64,000 nt of DNA from Semisulcospira habei. Lineage: Eukaryota; Mollusca; Gastropoda; Semisulcospiridae. The DNA is taken from NCBI GenBank assembly GCA_036245525.1, contig BTPG01000003.1, positions 211,180,070 through 211,244,069 on the forward strand. The letters run 5' to 3'. The notes beneath the pieces were generated by a model, which saw nothing but the letters and a program-made list of their open reading frames with translations, did not search any database and was not told where the DNA came from. Position numbers and translations under genes: made by a program. Shown here one piece after another: positions 21,166 through 31,880 of this stretch; the stretch's first letter is position 1, and every line of letters begins with the position of its first letter.

Positions 21166-21292
21166 TTAATTCAACACCAAAAGCCGTATAGATCCTCATG
21201 AGCCCCCGCCACAGCCACAGCGGGGACTCATGAGGATCTATACCTCTTGCAATTGGATGGTGTTCAAAAATGTTCGGCACTGAAGGGGTTAA
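21166..21292. mobile_element. Family C hairpin element
   Basis: TTAATTCAACACC at the left and GAAGGGGTTAA at the right may be its ends. The hairpin 21188-21245 pairs TATAGATCCTCATGAGCCCC with its complement. The TTAA ends make it a likely relative of the other TTAA families. Confidence 0.65.
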
Positions 21293-21412
21293 TAATTTCG
21301 CCTGCCTTGTGTTGTAATATCTGCGTATGTTCGCAATATGCGTGCATCAAAGGTTGCACAAACGACGCAATCAAACACGCAATAGGGATACAACGGTCAC
21401 TCATTGTCGCTC

Positions 21413-21526
21413 AAAGGGTCAAACTCAGGACACATCTAGTATATTGCGTTAAAGGGTCAAACTCAGGACACATCTAGTATATTGCGTTAAAGGGTCAAAC
21501 TCAGGACACATCTAGTATATTGCGTT
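21413..21526. repeat. 38-bp tandem repeat, three copies
   Basis: AAAGGGTCAAACTCAGGACA followed by CATCTAGTATATTGCGTT is present three times with no clear differences. Confidence 0.95.
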
Positions 21527-21833
21527 TGTGTTGTTGTTTTCCCGGGCTTTCCTTTTTCAATTCAATTCAATTCAATAAACTTTATTTATCCCTCCAGGGG
21601 CAATTAAAGTGGACCGACAGGCCCAGTGACTTAGATATACACAAAACTTACATTAAAATATGCACACACTAATGATACAAACAGTCAATTAAAACCTAAT
21701 GTATTTAAAAACAGTACATTAATAAATGAAATGTACGTTAAAAAAAAATTAAAAAAAACAAACATACGTGCACATATCAGCTCATATCAAGACACAATGC
21801 ACAGCAGTAAAAACTAAATAATGAAATGAAATT

Positions 21834-21961
<128 letters not shown>

Positions 21962-22204
21962 GTAATTAAAAAGTAAGATTTGATAACTAGAAATTTAAGG
22001 GAGGAAAAAAGTTACTGCCATTATCAATTATGAAAGAAGGCTCAGTCTTACAACAACAACCAAAAAAGCTCTGGTCTCACAACGAAACGCCATCTGTGTT
22101 GCACGAACAGCTGGGAGGATTACGTGATCCTTTGTAAGCATTGTGCTGCTTTCAGCGACCGTGAAGGTAATCTCGGAAGCAAAACACGGCGTCTACTTTG
22201 ATCG

Positions 22205-22296
22205 TTAACCCTCTGGCTGTCGGTAGCGGTTTTTGTCGCAATGATTCCCGCAGAAATCATCGCGACAAAAACCGCTACCGACAGCCAAAGAGATAA
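22205..22296. mobile_element. Family D hairpin (best copy)
   Basis: TTAACCCTCTGGCTGTCGGT begins an almost perfect palindrome: GGTAGCGGTTTTTGTCGC pairs with GCGACAAAAACCGCTACC around ATGATTCCCGCAGAAATCAT. It ends in GACAGCCAAAGAG and a degenerate TTAA. Relatives lie at 5694-5765, 13915-14000 and 39919-39987. Confidence 0.82.
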
Positions 22297-22448
22297 ATGG
22301 TTCGTGTCGGTGTGGTTACACTATGAACTTTCCGCACAAATGTCCAGATCGTCTGTGTGGATCCAGTGTTAAGTGCAGATGCCGGTTTCAGACTGGGCTA
22401 TCCGCATTGACCCGTTCAGTGCTGAGAAAATCTGAGCACCGCCCAACT

Positions 22449-22516
22449 GCAAGAGGTATAGATCCTCATGAGCCCCCACAGTCGCGTGGGCTCATGAGGA
22501 TCTACACCTCTTGCTG
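22449..22516. repeat. Family C hairpin
   Basis: GCAAGAGGTATAGATCCTCA pairs with TGAGGATCTACACCTCTTGC around a GCCCCCACAGTCGCGTGGGC core. Confidence 0.85.
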
Positions 22517-22569
22517 GCACCACTTTGAATCCGTGCTCCTGTATCATCTAGGTATTTTTTACTGTTGAA

Positions 22570-22781
22570 TGAACCCTTTTCATCCTGATACACCCATTGC
22601 TTGAAATAAAATTGACTTTCAGTTCAAGGGTGGTGCCAGGATAGCTTGGCGCCTCAGGCGCCAAGCTATCCTGGCACCACCCTTGAACTAAAACAGTTGA
22701 TCCATCTCCAAATCTGCAATGTAGCCCTCTTAGGACAATAAGCAGATGTTACAAGATCAGCCTCAGGATGGAATGGGTTAA
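22570..22781. mobile_element. TTAA hairpin element, family B (B4)
   Basis: It ends in GGATGGAATGGGTTAA (22778-22781); the left end is mutated (TGAACCCTTTTCATCC). The central palindrome 22621-22689 is perfect over more than 30 bases per arm. The arm variant GCCAGGATAGCTTGGC is unique to this copy and is matched on the other side by GCCAAGCTATCCTGGC. Confidence 0.87.
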
Positions 22782-22789
22782 CAAGGACT

Positions 22790-23860
22790 GCAGAAACACG
22801 CCGAGTCTGCGTCAACTGGCGCTAAACGGGTTAACTTCCCTAGCACCCCAGTAATCGGGGACGTCTCGACTCTCGCGCTCGACTGATTTAAATCTGTGAT
22901 TTGCGATGATGGCCAAGTCATTCCTCTGACTGATTCCAAAAGGGTATTTCTTCCGCGCGCGCGCATCGACATCGCTGATTCTGCAGACTTGCTCGCCGCA
23001 CTTCGGTCGCTGAGGTATTCTGTCCATCGCTATAGTGCCTTGTTGGTCTTCACGCAGACAGTTTGTTAGCAAGACCAGCCTCTAGTACAGAAATTAGGTG
23101 CACGTATGTGATTTTGGACCGTAACGACGAAAATAACCGGACCAGAAAACATATATATTATGTGTCTTTTTTAAATTTGCTTTCTACTGAATCTTCTGTC
23201 GTGTGTGTGCATTTTTTTAAAACAAAGTTTGTATATTTAGTCATTTATTTAGTCATTTATTTAGTCATTCATTTACATATTTTTTGTTTTGTTTTATTTG
23301 GTCAGCACAGACAGTGAGCTACCAGTTTTGTTAGTAGGAACGGCGTACATGTGTACTGGTCTATGTATTTGGATCCTACTGTTTTGATCGTCCGTCTGTA
23401 GGTTACAAAGACTAGGTTTAGATGTTAATATTTTGCCTTCAAGACCAGAGTCTGCTACTGATACAATTCTGTGAGACAAGCTCCTCAGTTCATACAAAAC
23501 TTTATTTAGATCAAATATGCGACTCTTTTTGTCTACCAGTATTAAAGCAGATTATCTGGTCAACATTGTCGCCTGAAAGACCAGATTACCGAATTCCTTT
23601 GTAAAAGGCAGCTTTGTTCGGACTCTGTTGCAGTGCCGTTTGCTGGACCATCCGTGCGAACACAAACTGCCTTCCGCAAAGTTATATGTGTGCTGCAGCT
23701 GTGACTTTGGATCTTACCTCAAACAGCCGTAAAGTCCAAAATCACAGACCAGCCGCGCACATACGAAATCAAGACGATCGTGTTTGTGGTCTTTACGTGC
23801 GCAGAATTGTACGAGGACACACTGACGATCTTCGAAAACTCCAGCCTTTTACTTATTCAC
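22790..23860. other. No gene recognised; family G fragment near 23678-23757
   Basis: Apart from a TTTAGTCATTTA tandem (23235-23275) and a half-preserved family G hairpin (TGTGACTTTGGATCTTAC / GTAAAGTCCAAAATCACAGA), no feature is supported. Confidence 0.45.
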
Positions 23861-23865
23861 TAACT

Positions 23866-23932
23866 GCAAGAGGCATAGATCCTCATGAGCCCCCGCATAA
23901 TGCGGGGGCTCATGAGGATCTATGCCTCTTGC
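23866..23932. repeat. Family C hairpin, near perfect
   Basis: GCAAGAGGCATAGATCCTCA and its exact complement flank GCCCCCGCATAATGCGGGGGC. Only the central bases are unpaired. Confidence 0.9.
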
Positions 23933-24152
23933 TGGCCTAATTTGTATCTATGTGCCTCAAACTAGAGTTCTCTACAGTGAATTGTGACTGTTTCAGGGAC
24001 AGCATTTCAAACCGCTGGCACTACAGGGGGTGAATACCAGATCTTACAGAACTGTTGTCTTCAGGCCCAATTTAAGTCCGTGTCGCGTTGCAGTTGCACT
24101 CTGACCTGTTCCTTTAGCCGTCTGTGATACCAGTCATACCAGTGATTTCACC

Positions 24153-24227
24153 ATGGATCGCTCGTCACAATGGTTGCCTACTCTGAAACTCACTGTGTCC
24201 TTGGCAGCCATCGTTCTCCTGGTCTTG
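24153..24227 (+). CDS. Prokineticin/astakine-like secreted protein, exon 1 (signal peptide)
   Basis: ATG in a good context (TTCACCATGG) opens 25 codons, MDRSSQWLPTLKLTVSLAAI then VLLVL. This is a typical signal peptide with a hydrophobic core in residues 15-25. It ends in phase 0 at a consensus donor, TTG|GTGAGC. The frame stops 2 codons into the intron (GTG AGC TGA), so this is not a complete gene by itself. Linking it to the exon at 40079 is inferred. That exon starts in phase 0 after an acceptor, encodes the start of a secreted Cys-rich protein, and has no start codon of its own. The intron would be 15.9 kb and is filled with mobile DNA. Another first exon cannot be ruled out. Confidence 0.62.
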
Positions 24228-24430
24228 GTGAGCTGAACATAATTTACGATTATAATTGTTGTTGTTGTTGTTTTTGTTGTTAGTAATATTATGTCTGTCT
24301 GAAATGCTGTAGATGTCAAAGTGCAGATGTTCACGAGTGCAGGCCGGGGAAAATGCCTCCACAAGGCACGATTATTGCAAAGTGTTCCTTAACAAATTTA
24401 CTGCCGGGGCAAGGGGGACGTTACCCAGCT

Positions 24431-24495
24431 GCAAGAGACAGAAATCCTCATGAGCCCCCGCGACAGCGGGGCCTCATGAGGATTTATGTCTCTTG
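24431..24495. repeat. Family C hairpin in intron 1
   Basis: GCAAGAGACAGAAATCCTCA pairs with TGAGGATTTATGTCTCTTG around GCCCCCGCGACAGCGGGGC. Its element may extend from TTAACAAATTTACTG (24390) to GCAAAGGGGTTAA (24609). Confidence 0.82.
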
Positions 24496-24617
24496 TTAGT
24501 CAGTCCTGTGTTGTTTGTGCCTAATGTTGTTCCGGCCATTTCATTTGCCTTCTTCACGCGAATGACAGCCATACGCGAGATCCGCGTCCACTGGCAGCAA
24601 AGGGGTTAATTCGCACA

Positions 24618-24960
24618 ATGTTTTGCCTTTTTTTTTTTTTTTTTGTTTCTGTTGTCTTGCTTTGTTTTAGGTCAGTTTACCAGTTTCTGGTCTTTTTTCC
24701 CCCGGTTTGGTTTAGTCTAGTGTTTGTTGTTTGGTTGTTTGTCTGTTCGTTCTTTCGTTGGCTTGTTCAAACGTTGGTCTGTTTGTTTGTTTGTTTGTTT
24801 GTTTGTTTGTTTGTTTGTTTGTTTGTTTGTTTGGTTGGTTGGTTGGTTGGTTGGTTGGTTGGTTCGTTTCATTGTTGTTTTTGTTTGTTTGTTTTTGTTT
24901 TTTTTGTTGTCGTTGTTGGTTTTGTTGTTGTTGTTTTTTTGTTTTTGTTTTTTTTTGGGG
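24618..24960. repeat. T/G-rich simple sequence, (GTTT)n and (TTGG)n
   Basis: (TTTG)n at 24780-24833 passes into (GGTT)n at 24830-24863, then T-rich sequence with short T runs. Confidence 0.95.
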
Positions 24961-25071
24961 GAGGGTTCTTTTCTCGGAATGCGCTATTTGTTCATGACCT
25001 CTGTTAGCCAAATGAAGTGTCCTTCACGTTTGTTTCTGACCATGTCCTGACAAAAGCGGGATATCTCTGTA

Positions 25072-25275
25072 GTCGTGCCTGTTGGCCCGATCATCCTGAC
25101 TCCGGGAAGCAGGATAGGAGTTATCCTGCTTTTGCCAGGATGGTCGGGCGGCGAAATTTCTTTTCCCAACAGAGTTCCGTAACGCAAACTCCACGCATAG
25201 TTCTGCCGACAGGCCGAACTATGCGTGGGGCTTGCGTTACAGGACTCGGTTGGGAAAAGAAAATACGCGCTCTGG
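25072..25275. repeat. Two adjacent long hairpins
   Basis: The first (25080-25150) pairs GCCCGATCATCCTGACTCC / GCAGGATA with TATCCTGCTTTTGCCAGGAT / GGTCGGGC. The second (25152-25270) pairs TTCTTTTCCCAACAGAGTTC / CGTAACGCAAACTCCACGCA with their complements around GTTCTGCCGACAGGCCGAAC. No other copy was recognised here. Confidence 0.82.
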
Positions 25276-25829
25276 CCAGTCACAGAACCAGAAATACTGC
25301 ACAGAGACAGTCCCTTGATAGCGGCCTTCAGTTGGATACACAAGTCACCAGAGAAGGCTGGTTCCAACGCGGAAGAACTGCCGTCATGCGACTTTTTCGT
25401 CCAGTCTCATCAATTCTCATCATGAAATATACGTATCATGTTCCACCTTGTTCAAGAAAAACGGCTTCATTATGTACAAGTTAAGACTAAATTCTTGGAA
25501 AACTGACAAAATTCGCAAAAGACATCAAATGCGAGTGCTTAAGCCCCATCTCTGTTAAACATATAATCTGTGAGTGTCCTATTACAATGAATCTGTTGGA
25601 AAAAAAACAAACATAACAGTTGATCACTAGCAGAAAATTTGTATGACATCTTACATGGAAATATTGCCATTCCAATAGTTAATATAATAATTCATAGTCT
25701 GGTGGGTAAACTATTATAATAAGTAATTTGTATGTGTGGTTGGATGTTAATTATTGCTATTCTTTGATATTCATAAGTTGTGTGTTTGGTTGATTTTATA
25801 TATATATATATCCAGGGTTTCTCGACAGG

Positions 25830-25847
25830 TGGGGGCTCGTCCGGGAT
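25830..25847 (+). other. Primer binding site for tRNA-Pro
   Basis: TGGGGGCTCGTCCGGGAT is the 18-base site complementary to the 3' end of tRNA-Pro, as used by several retroviruses. It sits two bases after CTCGACA, a plausible LTR end (CA at 25826-25827). Confidence 0.85.
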
Positions 25848-26174
25848 GGATGGTTGAGATAACGGTTTCCCGACCGAGACTTAGCGTTCAAGCGGGGACC
25901 ACGTCCACGTGTACCCAAAATTTTTCGCGGGCGGTTGGATGGGAGCCACTATTTCAGTTGGGTGGAATTGCTCTCTGCCGTGACGAAGCACTAACTCTGC
26001 GACGGTTATCCGAAATATATTAGGTAGTTAGTCAGTTAGTTAGTTAAGTTAATTAATTAGTCAATTGGTCATTAATCATTAGCAGCGAGAGTGTAGAGCG
26101 CAATTTGAGTATCTATTGTATTACTCAAGGAGTTCGCAAGGGTCTAAGGACTCACACACACAAAAAAAATATCC

Positions 26175-26684
26175 ATGTCGCGAGGGCGTACCCGAACCAA
26201 TAAGGGACAGTTGGAGAAAACTGACCGGGGAGAAATGCCAAACTGGAAAGTGCGGATGGAGCAATGGAAAAGCGAGGGCGAGATACTAGGGTTGTCGGGG
26301 AAAGACATGGTAGACTACATCGAGCACCGACGAAAAGAAGAAGACGAAAAGATAGAGCGTCGGAAGAAAGAAGAAGAAGAAAAGATAGAGCGACGACAAA
26401 AGGAAGAGGAAGAAAGAGCCGAACGCCAAAGGAAGGAAGAAAGAGAATTCCGATTACGAGAATTAGAGCAAAACCGAATAGCCGAAAATCAGAGGGCTGA
26501 CCGAGAGCTTGCAATTCGATTGAAAGAATTAGAAATGGAGACGCAACGGGATATTCAGACAGCTACGTCAATATTCAGACAGCTACGTCAACATCCAGAC
26601 TCAGCAACGCGTCGTCTAACGAAAATGGAACAAGAATCAAACTACCATACTACGGAGATAACGATGATCTTGAGGCCTACCTGA
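26175..26684 (+). CDS. Gag N-terminal part of the Gmr1-like element, coiled coil
   Basis: The frame starts MSRGRTRTNKGQLEKTD and has a WKVRMEQWKSEGEILGL segment. A highly charged helix of about 75 residues, full of KEEEE and ERRKK repeats (residues 50-125), is a probable coiled coil. It ends where the tandem array begins (26640). The start is the first ATG after the leader. The frame is cut off from the capsid region at 27188 by the array. It belongs to a decayed retroelement, not a host gene. Confidence 0.75.
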   Translation: MSRGRTRTNKGQLEKTDRGEMPNWKVRMEQWKSEGEILGLSGKDMVDYIEHRRKEEDEKIERRKKEEEEKIERRQKEEEERAERQRKEEREFRLRELEQNRIAENQRADRELAIRLKELEMETQRDIQTATSIFRQLRQHPDSATRRLTKMEQESNYHTTEITMILRPT

Positions 26685-27185
26685 AGACTACCATACTACG
26701 GAGATAACGATGATCTTGAGGCCTACCTGAAGACTACCATACTACGGAGATAACGATGATCTTGAGGCCTACCTGAAGACTACCATACTACGGAGATAAC
26801 GATGATCTTGAGGCCTACCTGAAGACTACCATAATACGGAGATAACGATGATCTTGAGGCCTACCTGAAGACTACCATACTACGGAGATAACGATGATCT
26901 TGAGGCCTACCTCAAGCAGTTGGAACAAAAATCAAACTACCATACTACGGAGATAACGATGATCTCGAGGCTACCTCAAGCAGTTTGAACAAAAATCAAA
27001 CTACCTTACTACGGAGATAACGATGATCTTGAGGCCTACCTCAAGCAGTTGGAACAAAAATCAAACTACCATACTACGAAGATAACGATGATCTTGAGGC
27101 CTACCTCAAGCAGTTGGAACAAAAATCAAACTACCATACTACGAAGATAACGATGATCTTGAGGCCTACCTCAAGCAGTTTGAAC
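26640..27185 (+). repeat. 46-bp and about 65-bp tandem array within gag
   Basis: CTACCATACTACGGAGATAA followed by CGATGATCTTGAGGCCTACC occurs ten times. The first six are spaced 46 bases apart. The last four are 64-66 apart, because they include CAAGCAGTTGGAACAAAAATC. Only one unit fits the expected gag frame. Confidence 0.92.
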
Positions 27186-27187
27186 GG

Positions 27188-27769
27188 GTGATGAAAGCCG
27201 AGAATTGCCAACGGGGAGACTGGGGAGTCAGACTGATCGCGCTGCTGAAAGGTAAAGCCAGGGAGGCGATGACTCAACTCAGCGACGACGATGTGTTCGA
27301 CTATGACACATTGAAGGGGGGTTTACTGTTGAGGTTTCAGTTGACCACTGAAGAATACCGGAAACGACTACGAGAAGCCAGACGGAAGCCAAACGAGATG
27401 GCAAAAGAATTCATGTGCCGGATCAGGACATACAGACAACGATGGTTTGAGTTGTCAAAAAGAGCATCAACCGTCCATGACTGGGAAGAGGTAACCGACC
27501 TAGTACACTTTATCGAAGGGTTACCAGCGGAGCAAGCACGATTCGTAAGAGAGCGCAAACCGGCCACTACCGAGGAAGCAGTCGAGGCCGCGTCAACCAC
27601 GAATCTGTCAGGAGACCCGAAGCACCTTGTGTTCGGTTTGAAGAACGCCGTCATCCTTTCAGAAGGGAGCCATATCCAGGAACCCCACCGTTTCCACCTC
27701 AAAGTTTGGGACGTCATTTTAGCCGTAGCCCAAGTCCTAGAAGAGAGACGTCCACAAACCCAGGTGTAA
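27188..27769 (+). CDS. Gag capsid region with SCAN-like fold (pseudogene)
   Basis: About 190 residues include LIALLKGKAREAMTQL, LLLRFQLTTEEYRKRLREAR, FMCRIRTYRQRWFELSKRA, WEEVTDLVHFIEGLPAEQA and RKPATTEEAVEAAS. The helix pattern and the 'FIEGLP ... ERKPATTEEA' end resemble the vertebrate SCAN domain. That domain is known to derive from the Gag of Gmr1-like elements. The frame then runs past the point where the zinc knuckle continues in another frame, so the copy is frameshifted near 27640-27710. Confidence 0.72.
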   Translation: MMKAENCQRGDWGVRLIALLKGKAREAMTQLSDDDVFDYDTLKGGLLLRFQLTTEEYRKRLREARRKPNEMAKEFMCRIRTYRQRWFELSKRASTVHDWEEVTDLVHFIEGLPAEQARFVRERKPATTEEAVEAASTTNLSGDPKHLVFGLKNAVILSEGSHIQEPHRFHLKVWDVILAVAQVLEERRPQTQV

Positions 27770-28418
27770 TTCGCGCACTAAACCAGCGGGACCAGAGGAG
27801 AACCATAGAATGCTACCGGTGTGGTGGACCCCATCGAGCGTTAGACTGTTCGACTAGATCGCCACCGCCCAAACTACGTCCACCGGTACACACGGGTCAA
27901 AGGCACGCCAATGTCAACGGGGCTATGACGGTTACCATAGCCACGTGTTCAGTACAAACGGGGTCTCAGCTATGCGAGCGGTGTAGCGCCATACCGTTCA
28001 AACCAGAATGTACCCTTGTCATCGAAGGAACACCCACCGAACGGGTATACGTGACACGGGGGCCACAATGTCCGTAGTACGAGCAAACCTCGTACCCGAA
28101 GATAAGTTCACAGGCGAGACTACCAAGATCAAGCTAGCGAACGCCAACCAAGAAACCGAAGTACCGTTAGCCAAAGTACATATTATGGACACTCCTTATT
28201 TTGTAGGAGAAGCAGAAGTAATCGTTTTGAAAGATACAGTGTATCCCGTGTTAATCGGGAACTCAGCAACACTGAAGAAGACTGTTGACACCCCAATTTC
28301 AGTCTACGCGACCCGAGACGTTTGCTGTAACGTCGAAACGCGCAGCGAATCTAAAGGGAAAAATAGCCGGGCGTTGCTGATTGAAGAAAACGCTATCGGA
28401 GGAGTGACGAGTGCCTAA
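27706..28418 (+). pseudogene. Gag zinc knuckle and protease region
   Basis: A knuckle CYRCGGPHRALDC (27811-27849) has a C-x2-C-x3-H-x4-C layout, one residue shorter than the usual C-x2-C-x4-H-x4-C. The aspartic protease active site DTGAT is at 28053-28067, in a second frame. It continues MSVVRANLVPEDKF and VYPVLIGNSATLK. One frameshift separates the knuckle from the protease. Confidence 0.75.
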
Positions 28419-28605
28419 CTGAAGAAAGCGCAGCAAGATGATGAAACTTTGAATAGCGCTAAAGAAACGGCCAAAACGCCTAGACCCATTCGGAAAGGAG
28501 GCAAGAGACCTTGCAGCTATCTGTGGAGAAACGGCATATTATACCGAGACTTCAACACAAACGAAGGCATGAAGAAACAAATTGTAGTGCCCAAGAAATA
28601 TCGAG

Positions 28606-28790
28606 AAGGCATCATGAAGATAGCCCACGATATGCCAATGAGAAGGCATCATGAAGATAGCCCACGATATGCCAATGAGAAGGCATCATGAAGATAGCCC
28701 ACGATATGCCAATGAGAAGGCATCATGAAGATAGCCCACGATATGCCAATGAGAAGGCATCATGAAGATAGCCCACGATATGCCAATGAG
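28606..28790 (+). repeat. 37-bp tandem array in the pre-integrase region
   Basis: GAAGGCATCATGAAGATAGC plus CCACGATATGCCAATGA is present five times. Four extra units add 148 bases, which shifts the frame. Confidence 0.93.
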
Positions 28791-28823
28791 CGACCATTTG
28801 GGGAATAACAAAACCCGTGATCG

Positions 28824-29407
28824 CATATGGGCAAATTTCTACTGGCCAGGGATTATCGGAGATGTGCAGCGGTATTGCGCGTCATGCGATGTTTGCCATA
28901 TGGGCAAATTTCTACTGGCCAGGGATTATCGGAGATGTGCAGCGGTATTGCGCGTCATGCGATGTTTGCCATATGGGCAAATTTCTACTGGCCAGGGATT
29001 ATCGGAGATGTGCAGCGGTATTGCGCGTCATGCGATGTTTGCCATATGGGCAAATTTCTACTGGCCAGGGATTGTCGGAGATGTGCAGCGGTATTGCGCG
29101 TCATGCGATGTTTGCCATATGGGCAAATTTCTACTGGCCAGGGATTATCGGAGATGTGCAGCGGTATTGCGCGTCATGCGATGTTTGCCATATGGGCAAA
29201 TTTCTACTGGCCAGGGATTGTCGGAGATGTGCAGCGGTATTGCGCGTCATGCGATGTTTGCCATATGGGCAAATTTCTACTGGCCAGGGATTATCGGAGA
29301 TGTGCAGCGGTATTGCGCGTCATGCGATGTTTGCCATATGGGCAAATTTCTACTGGCCAGGGATTATCGGAGATGTGCAGCGGTATTGCGCGTCGTGCGA
29401 TGTTTGC
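28824..29407 (+). repeat. 73-bp tandem array, eight copies, over the integrase zinc finger
   Basis: The unit starts CATATGGGCAAATTTCTACT and ends TGCGATGTTTGC. It encodes WANFYWPGIIGDVQRYCASC, the HHCC zinc-binding part of the integrase. Because 73 is not a multiple of three, successive units are read in rotating frames, and all three frames stay open. Copies differ at one or two sites (ATTATCG or ATTGTCG). Confidence 0.95.
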
Positions 29408-30310
29408 CAAAGAACAGCACCAAAAGGGGCAACCAAACGGGTACCATTAGGGCGTGTGCCTCTAGTGGATGTACCATTTCAGAAAGTAGCCGTAGACCTG
29501 ATTGGCCCATTCGCTACACCGTCAGACAGGAAACACCGATACGTGCTGACAATGGTCGACTATGCGACCAGATATCCGGAAGCGACGCCTTTAAAAACCA
29601 TCAAAGCTACCGAAGTCGCCGAAGCACTATGGACCATGTGGACAAGGGTCGGAATTCCGAAAGAAATGATAACTGATCAGGGCTCACAGTTCACGGGAGA
29701 GGTGATGCGAGAACTCCAACGGTTGCTCAGCATAAAAGGGATAACAACCACGCCCTATCACGCACAAGCCAACGGGCTAGTTGAAAAGTTCAACGGGACT
29801 CTAAAACGGATGATCAGGAAAATGTGCTTGGAACAACCCAAGGAATGGGACAGGATGATCCCTGCCTTGTTATTCGCCTATCGAGAAGTCCCGCAGGAGT
29901 CTACCTCATTTTCACCATTCGAACTCTTATACGGTCGAACAGTGAGAGGACCTCTTCAAATCCTCAAAGAGCTCTGGGTAAACACCGAGATAACAGCCGA
30001 AACTCGGACTGCAGCAGAATACGTGACAGACTTACGAAACAAAATTCGGGGAGACGTGCGCCATAGCCAGAAAGAATCTCGAAACTGCTACGGCACGCCA
30101 CGCACGCCAATACAACAAGAACGCGAAGGAAAGGAAATTAACACCAGGTTCCAGAGTGCTATTACTGTTACCAGAAAAGAACAACAAACTGGAACTGACT
30201 TGGAAAGGACCTTTTGTAGTGAAGGAAAAACTGAACGATTGCAACTACGGAGTAGAGGTCAAGGGGAAAATCAAAACCTACCATGGCCTACTCAAAGCAT
30301 ATTGCGAAAG
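29408..30310 (+). CDS. Integrase core and GPY/F-like end of the Gmr1-like element
   Basis: The catalytic triad is visible: D in VAVDLIGPF (about 29505), D in TDQGSQFTGE (29675) and E in NGLVEKFNGT (29783). It is spaced D-x35-E, as in retroviral and Gypsy integrases. The core is open to about 30060. A frameshift near 30100 leads to a second frame with LELTWKGPFVVKEKL, a GPY/F-type module. Standing upstream of RT is the unusual feature of this element. Confidence 0.85.
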
Positions 30311-30442
30311 AGAACAGGATTCTGAAATCTCCGTAGTGATACACGAAGAGGAGACGAGCATCGACGGCACGGACAAATTGCTGCAAGAATATTTGAATTC
30401 ACTCCCGTCCATACCATTGGGACATACCGAGACGTATCATGC

Positions 30443-31840
30443 GTGCATATCGACGCAGAACTAGAGTCGTCAAAAAGAAAGCAACTGATTACCTTATGCG
30501 GGAGCCACCAGCAAGTACTGAGCGATCTGCCGGGCCAAACGACAAAATTGGAAAAATGCTGCCTGCGCACTAAGTCTGACAAGCCAGTACACATAAAACA
30601 ATACCCCATACCGCATTCGGCGCGCGACACAGTTCAAAAGGAAATCCAAGACATGATAAAACTTGGAGTGATAGAGCCCAGCGTGTCAGCCTACAGTGCG
30701 CCGATCGTACTAGTCAAAAAGAAAGATGGAACCATTCGTTTCTGCATAGATTATAGAAAGCTGAACAACGAGATCGAATTTGACAGTGAACCACTCCCGG
30801 ACGTCGATCAACTGTTCGCCAAACTCAGCAATGCCAAATATTTTTCTAAGCTTGATTTGTCCAGGGATATTGGCAGATTCCTGTCAACGAAGAAGATCGT
30901 CACAAAACGGCATTTTCTACACCATACGGACAATATCAATGGATTGCTATGCCATTCGGATTAAAGACTGCGGGAGCTGTTTTTACTAGAATGATGAGGA
31001 AACTACTGCAGCCTTTGGGAAGAGACGACGTCGACAATTTCATCGACGATATACTCATCGCCTCAGACACGTGGGAGCAACACCTTGCAGCGCTAGAATC
31101 AGTGTTAGATCGACTTAAACAAGCAAACTTGACCGCAAAACCATCAAAATGTTATTTGGGGTTCAGTGAACTCTCGTACCTGGGCCATCAGATAGGAAAA
31201 GGGAAAATACAACCCGAGGACGACAAAATCGCCGAGCTAGCCAAAGCAGACAGGCCGACCACAAAGAAAGAAGTTCGTGCTTTCCTAGGTTTAGCCTGTT
31301 ACTACAGGAAATTTGTACAAAACTTTGCCGGGATCGCTAGGCCATTGACGGAAATGACAAAAGCAAAACAGCCAGATCGAGTGAAATGGACTGAAGAGGC
31401 GAATCAAGCTTTTGTCTCTTTGAAGAAGCACTTGTGTAGCAAACCCATCATGAGGCTACCTGACAAAGGGAAGGACTTCATACTACGCACAGAAGCATCC
31501 GACAAAGCGATAGGAGCAGTCTTACTACAAGACCACGGTGAAGGACCACAACCCGTAGCATATGCGAGCAGACAACTGAAAAACGCGGAAACGCACTATG
31601 CTACGATCGAAAAAGAATGCCATGCATCAGTTTGGGCCATAAAGAAATTCAAACCGTACCTGTACGGTAGGAAATTCATTCTCGAACCAACCTCTGCAAT
31701 ATTTGGAAAAATCTAAAACGGAGAATTGTAGCCTTATGCGATGGGCACTCAGCTTACAGCAAAACGATTTTCAAGTGAGAGTCATCAAAGGCAAAGATAA
31801 CGTAGGAGCGGACTACATGAGTCGATCTTTCGCGACTGAA
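30443..31840 (+). pseudogene. Gypsy-type reverse transcriptase and RNase H
   Basis: RT motifs are IEPSVSAYSAPIVLVKKKDG, FCIDYRKLN, then after a frameshift near 30862 MPFGLKTAGAVFTRMM. The catalytic box is FIDD (31039-31050), where YxDD or FxDD is usual. The connection has VRAFLGLACYYRKFV. RNase H starts with FILRTEASDKAIGAVLLQ, where the usual first catalytic Asp of TDASD is Glu (about 31490). The distal RNase H is in a shifted frame from about 31690. The last readable frame ends at a stop near 31857. Confidence 0.85.
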
Positions 31841-31870
31841 GATTTAACTAAAAACTAGAGTTTTTAGTTC

Positions 31871-31880
31871 AAAAGGGGGG
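31871..31880 (+). other. Polypurine tract of the LTR element
   Basis: AAAAGGGGGG lies about 15 bases after the last stop, followed by AACCTATGTCGCGG. This is where a 3' LTR would begin (TGTCGCGG). Confidence 0.7.

Noticed and set aside
24618..25007. Hydrophobic Phe/Val/Leu/Cys-rich frame that looks like a membrane protein
   Set aside because: It is the translation of T/G simple repeats.
25400..25827. Complete 5' LTR
   Set aside because: The region before the primer site does not match anything after the polypurine tract, so LTR limits cannot be supported.
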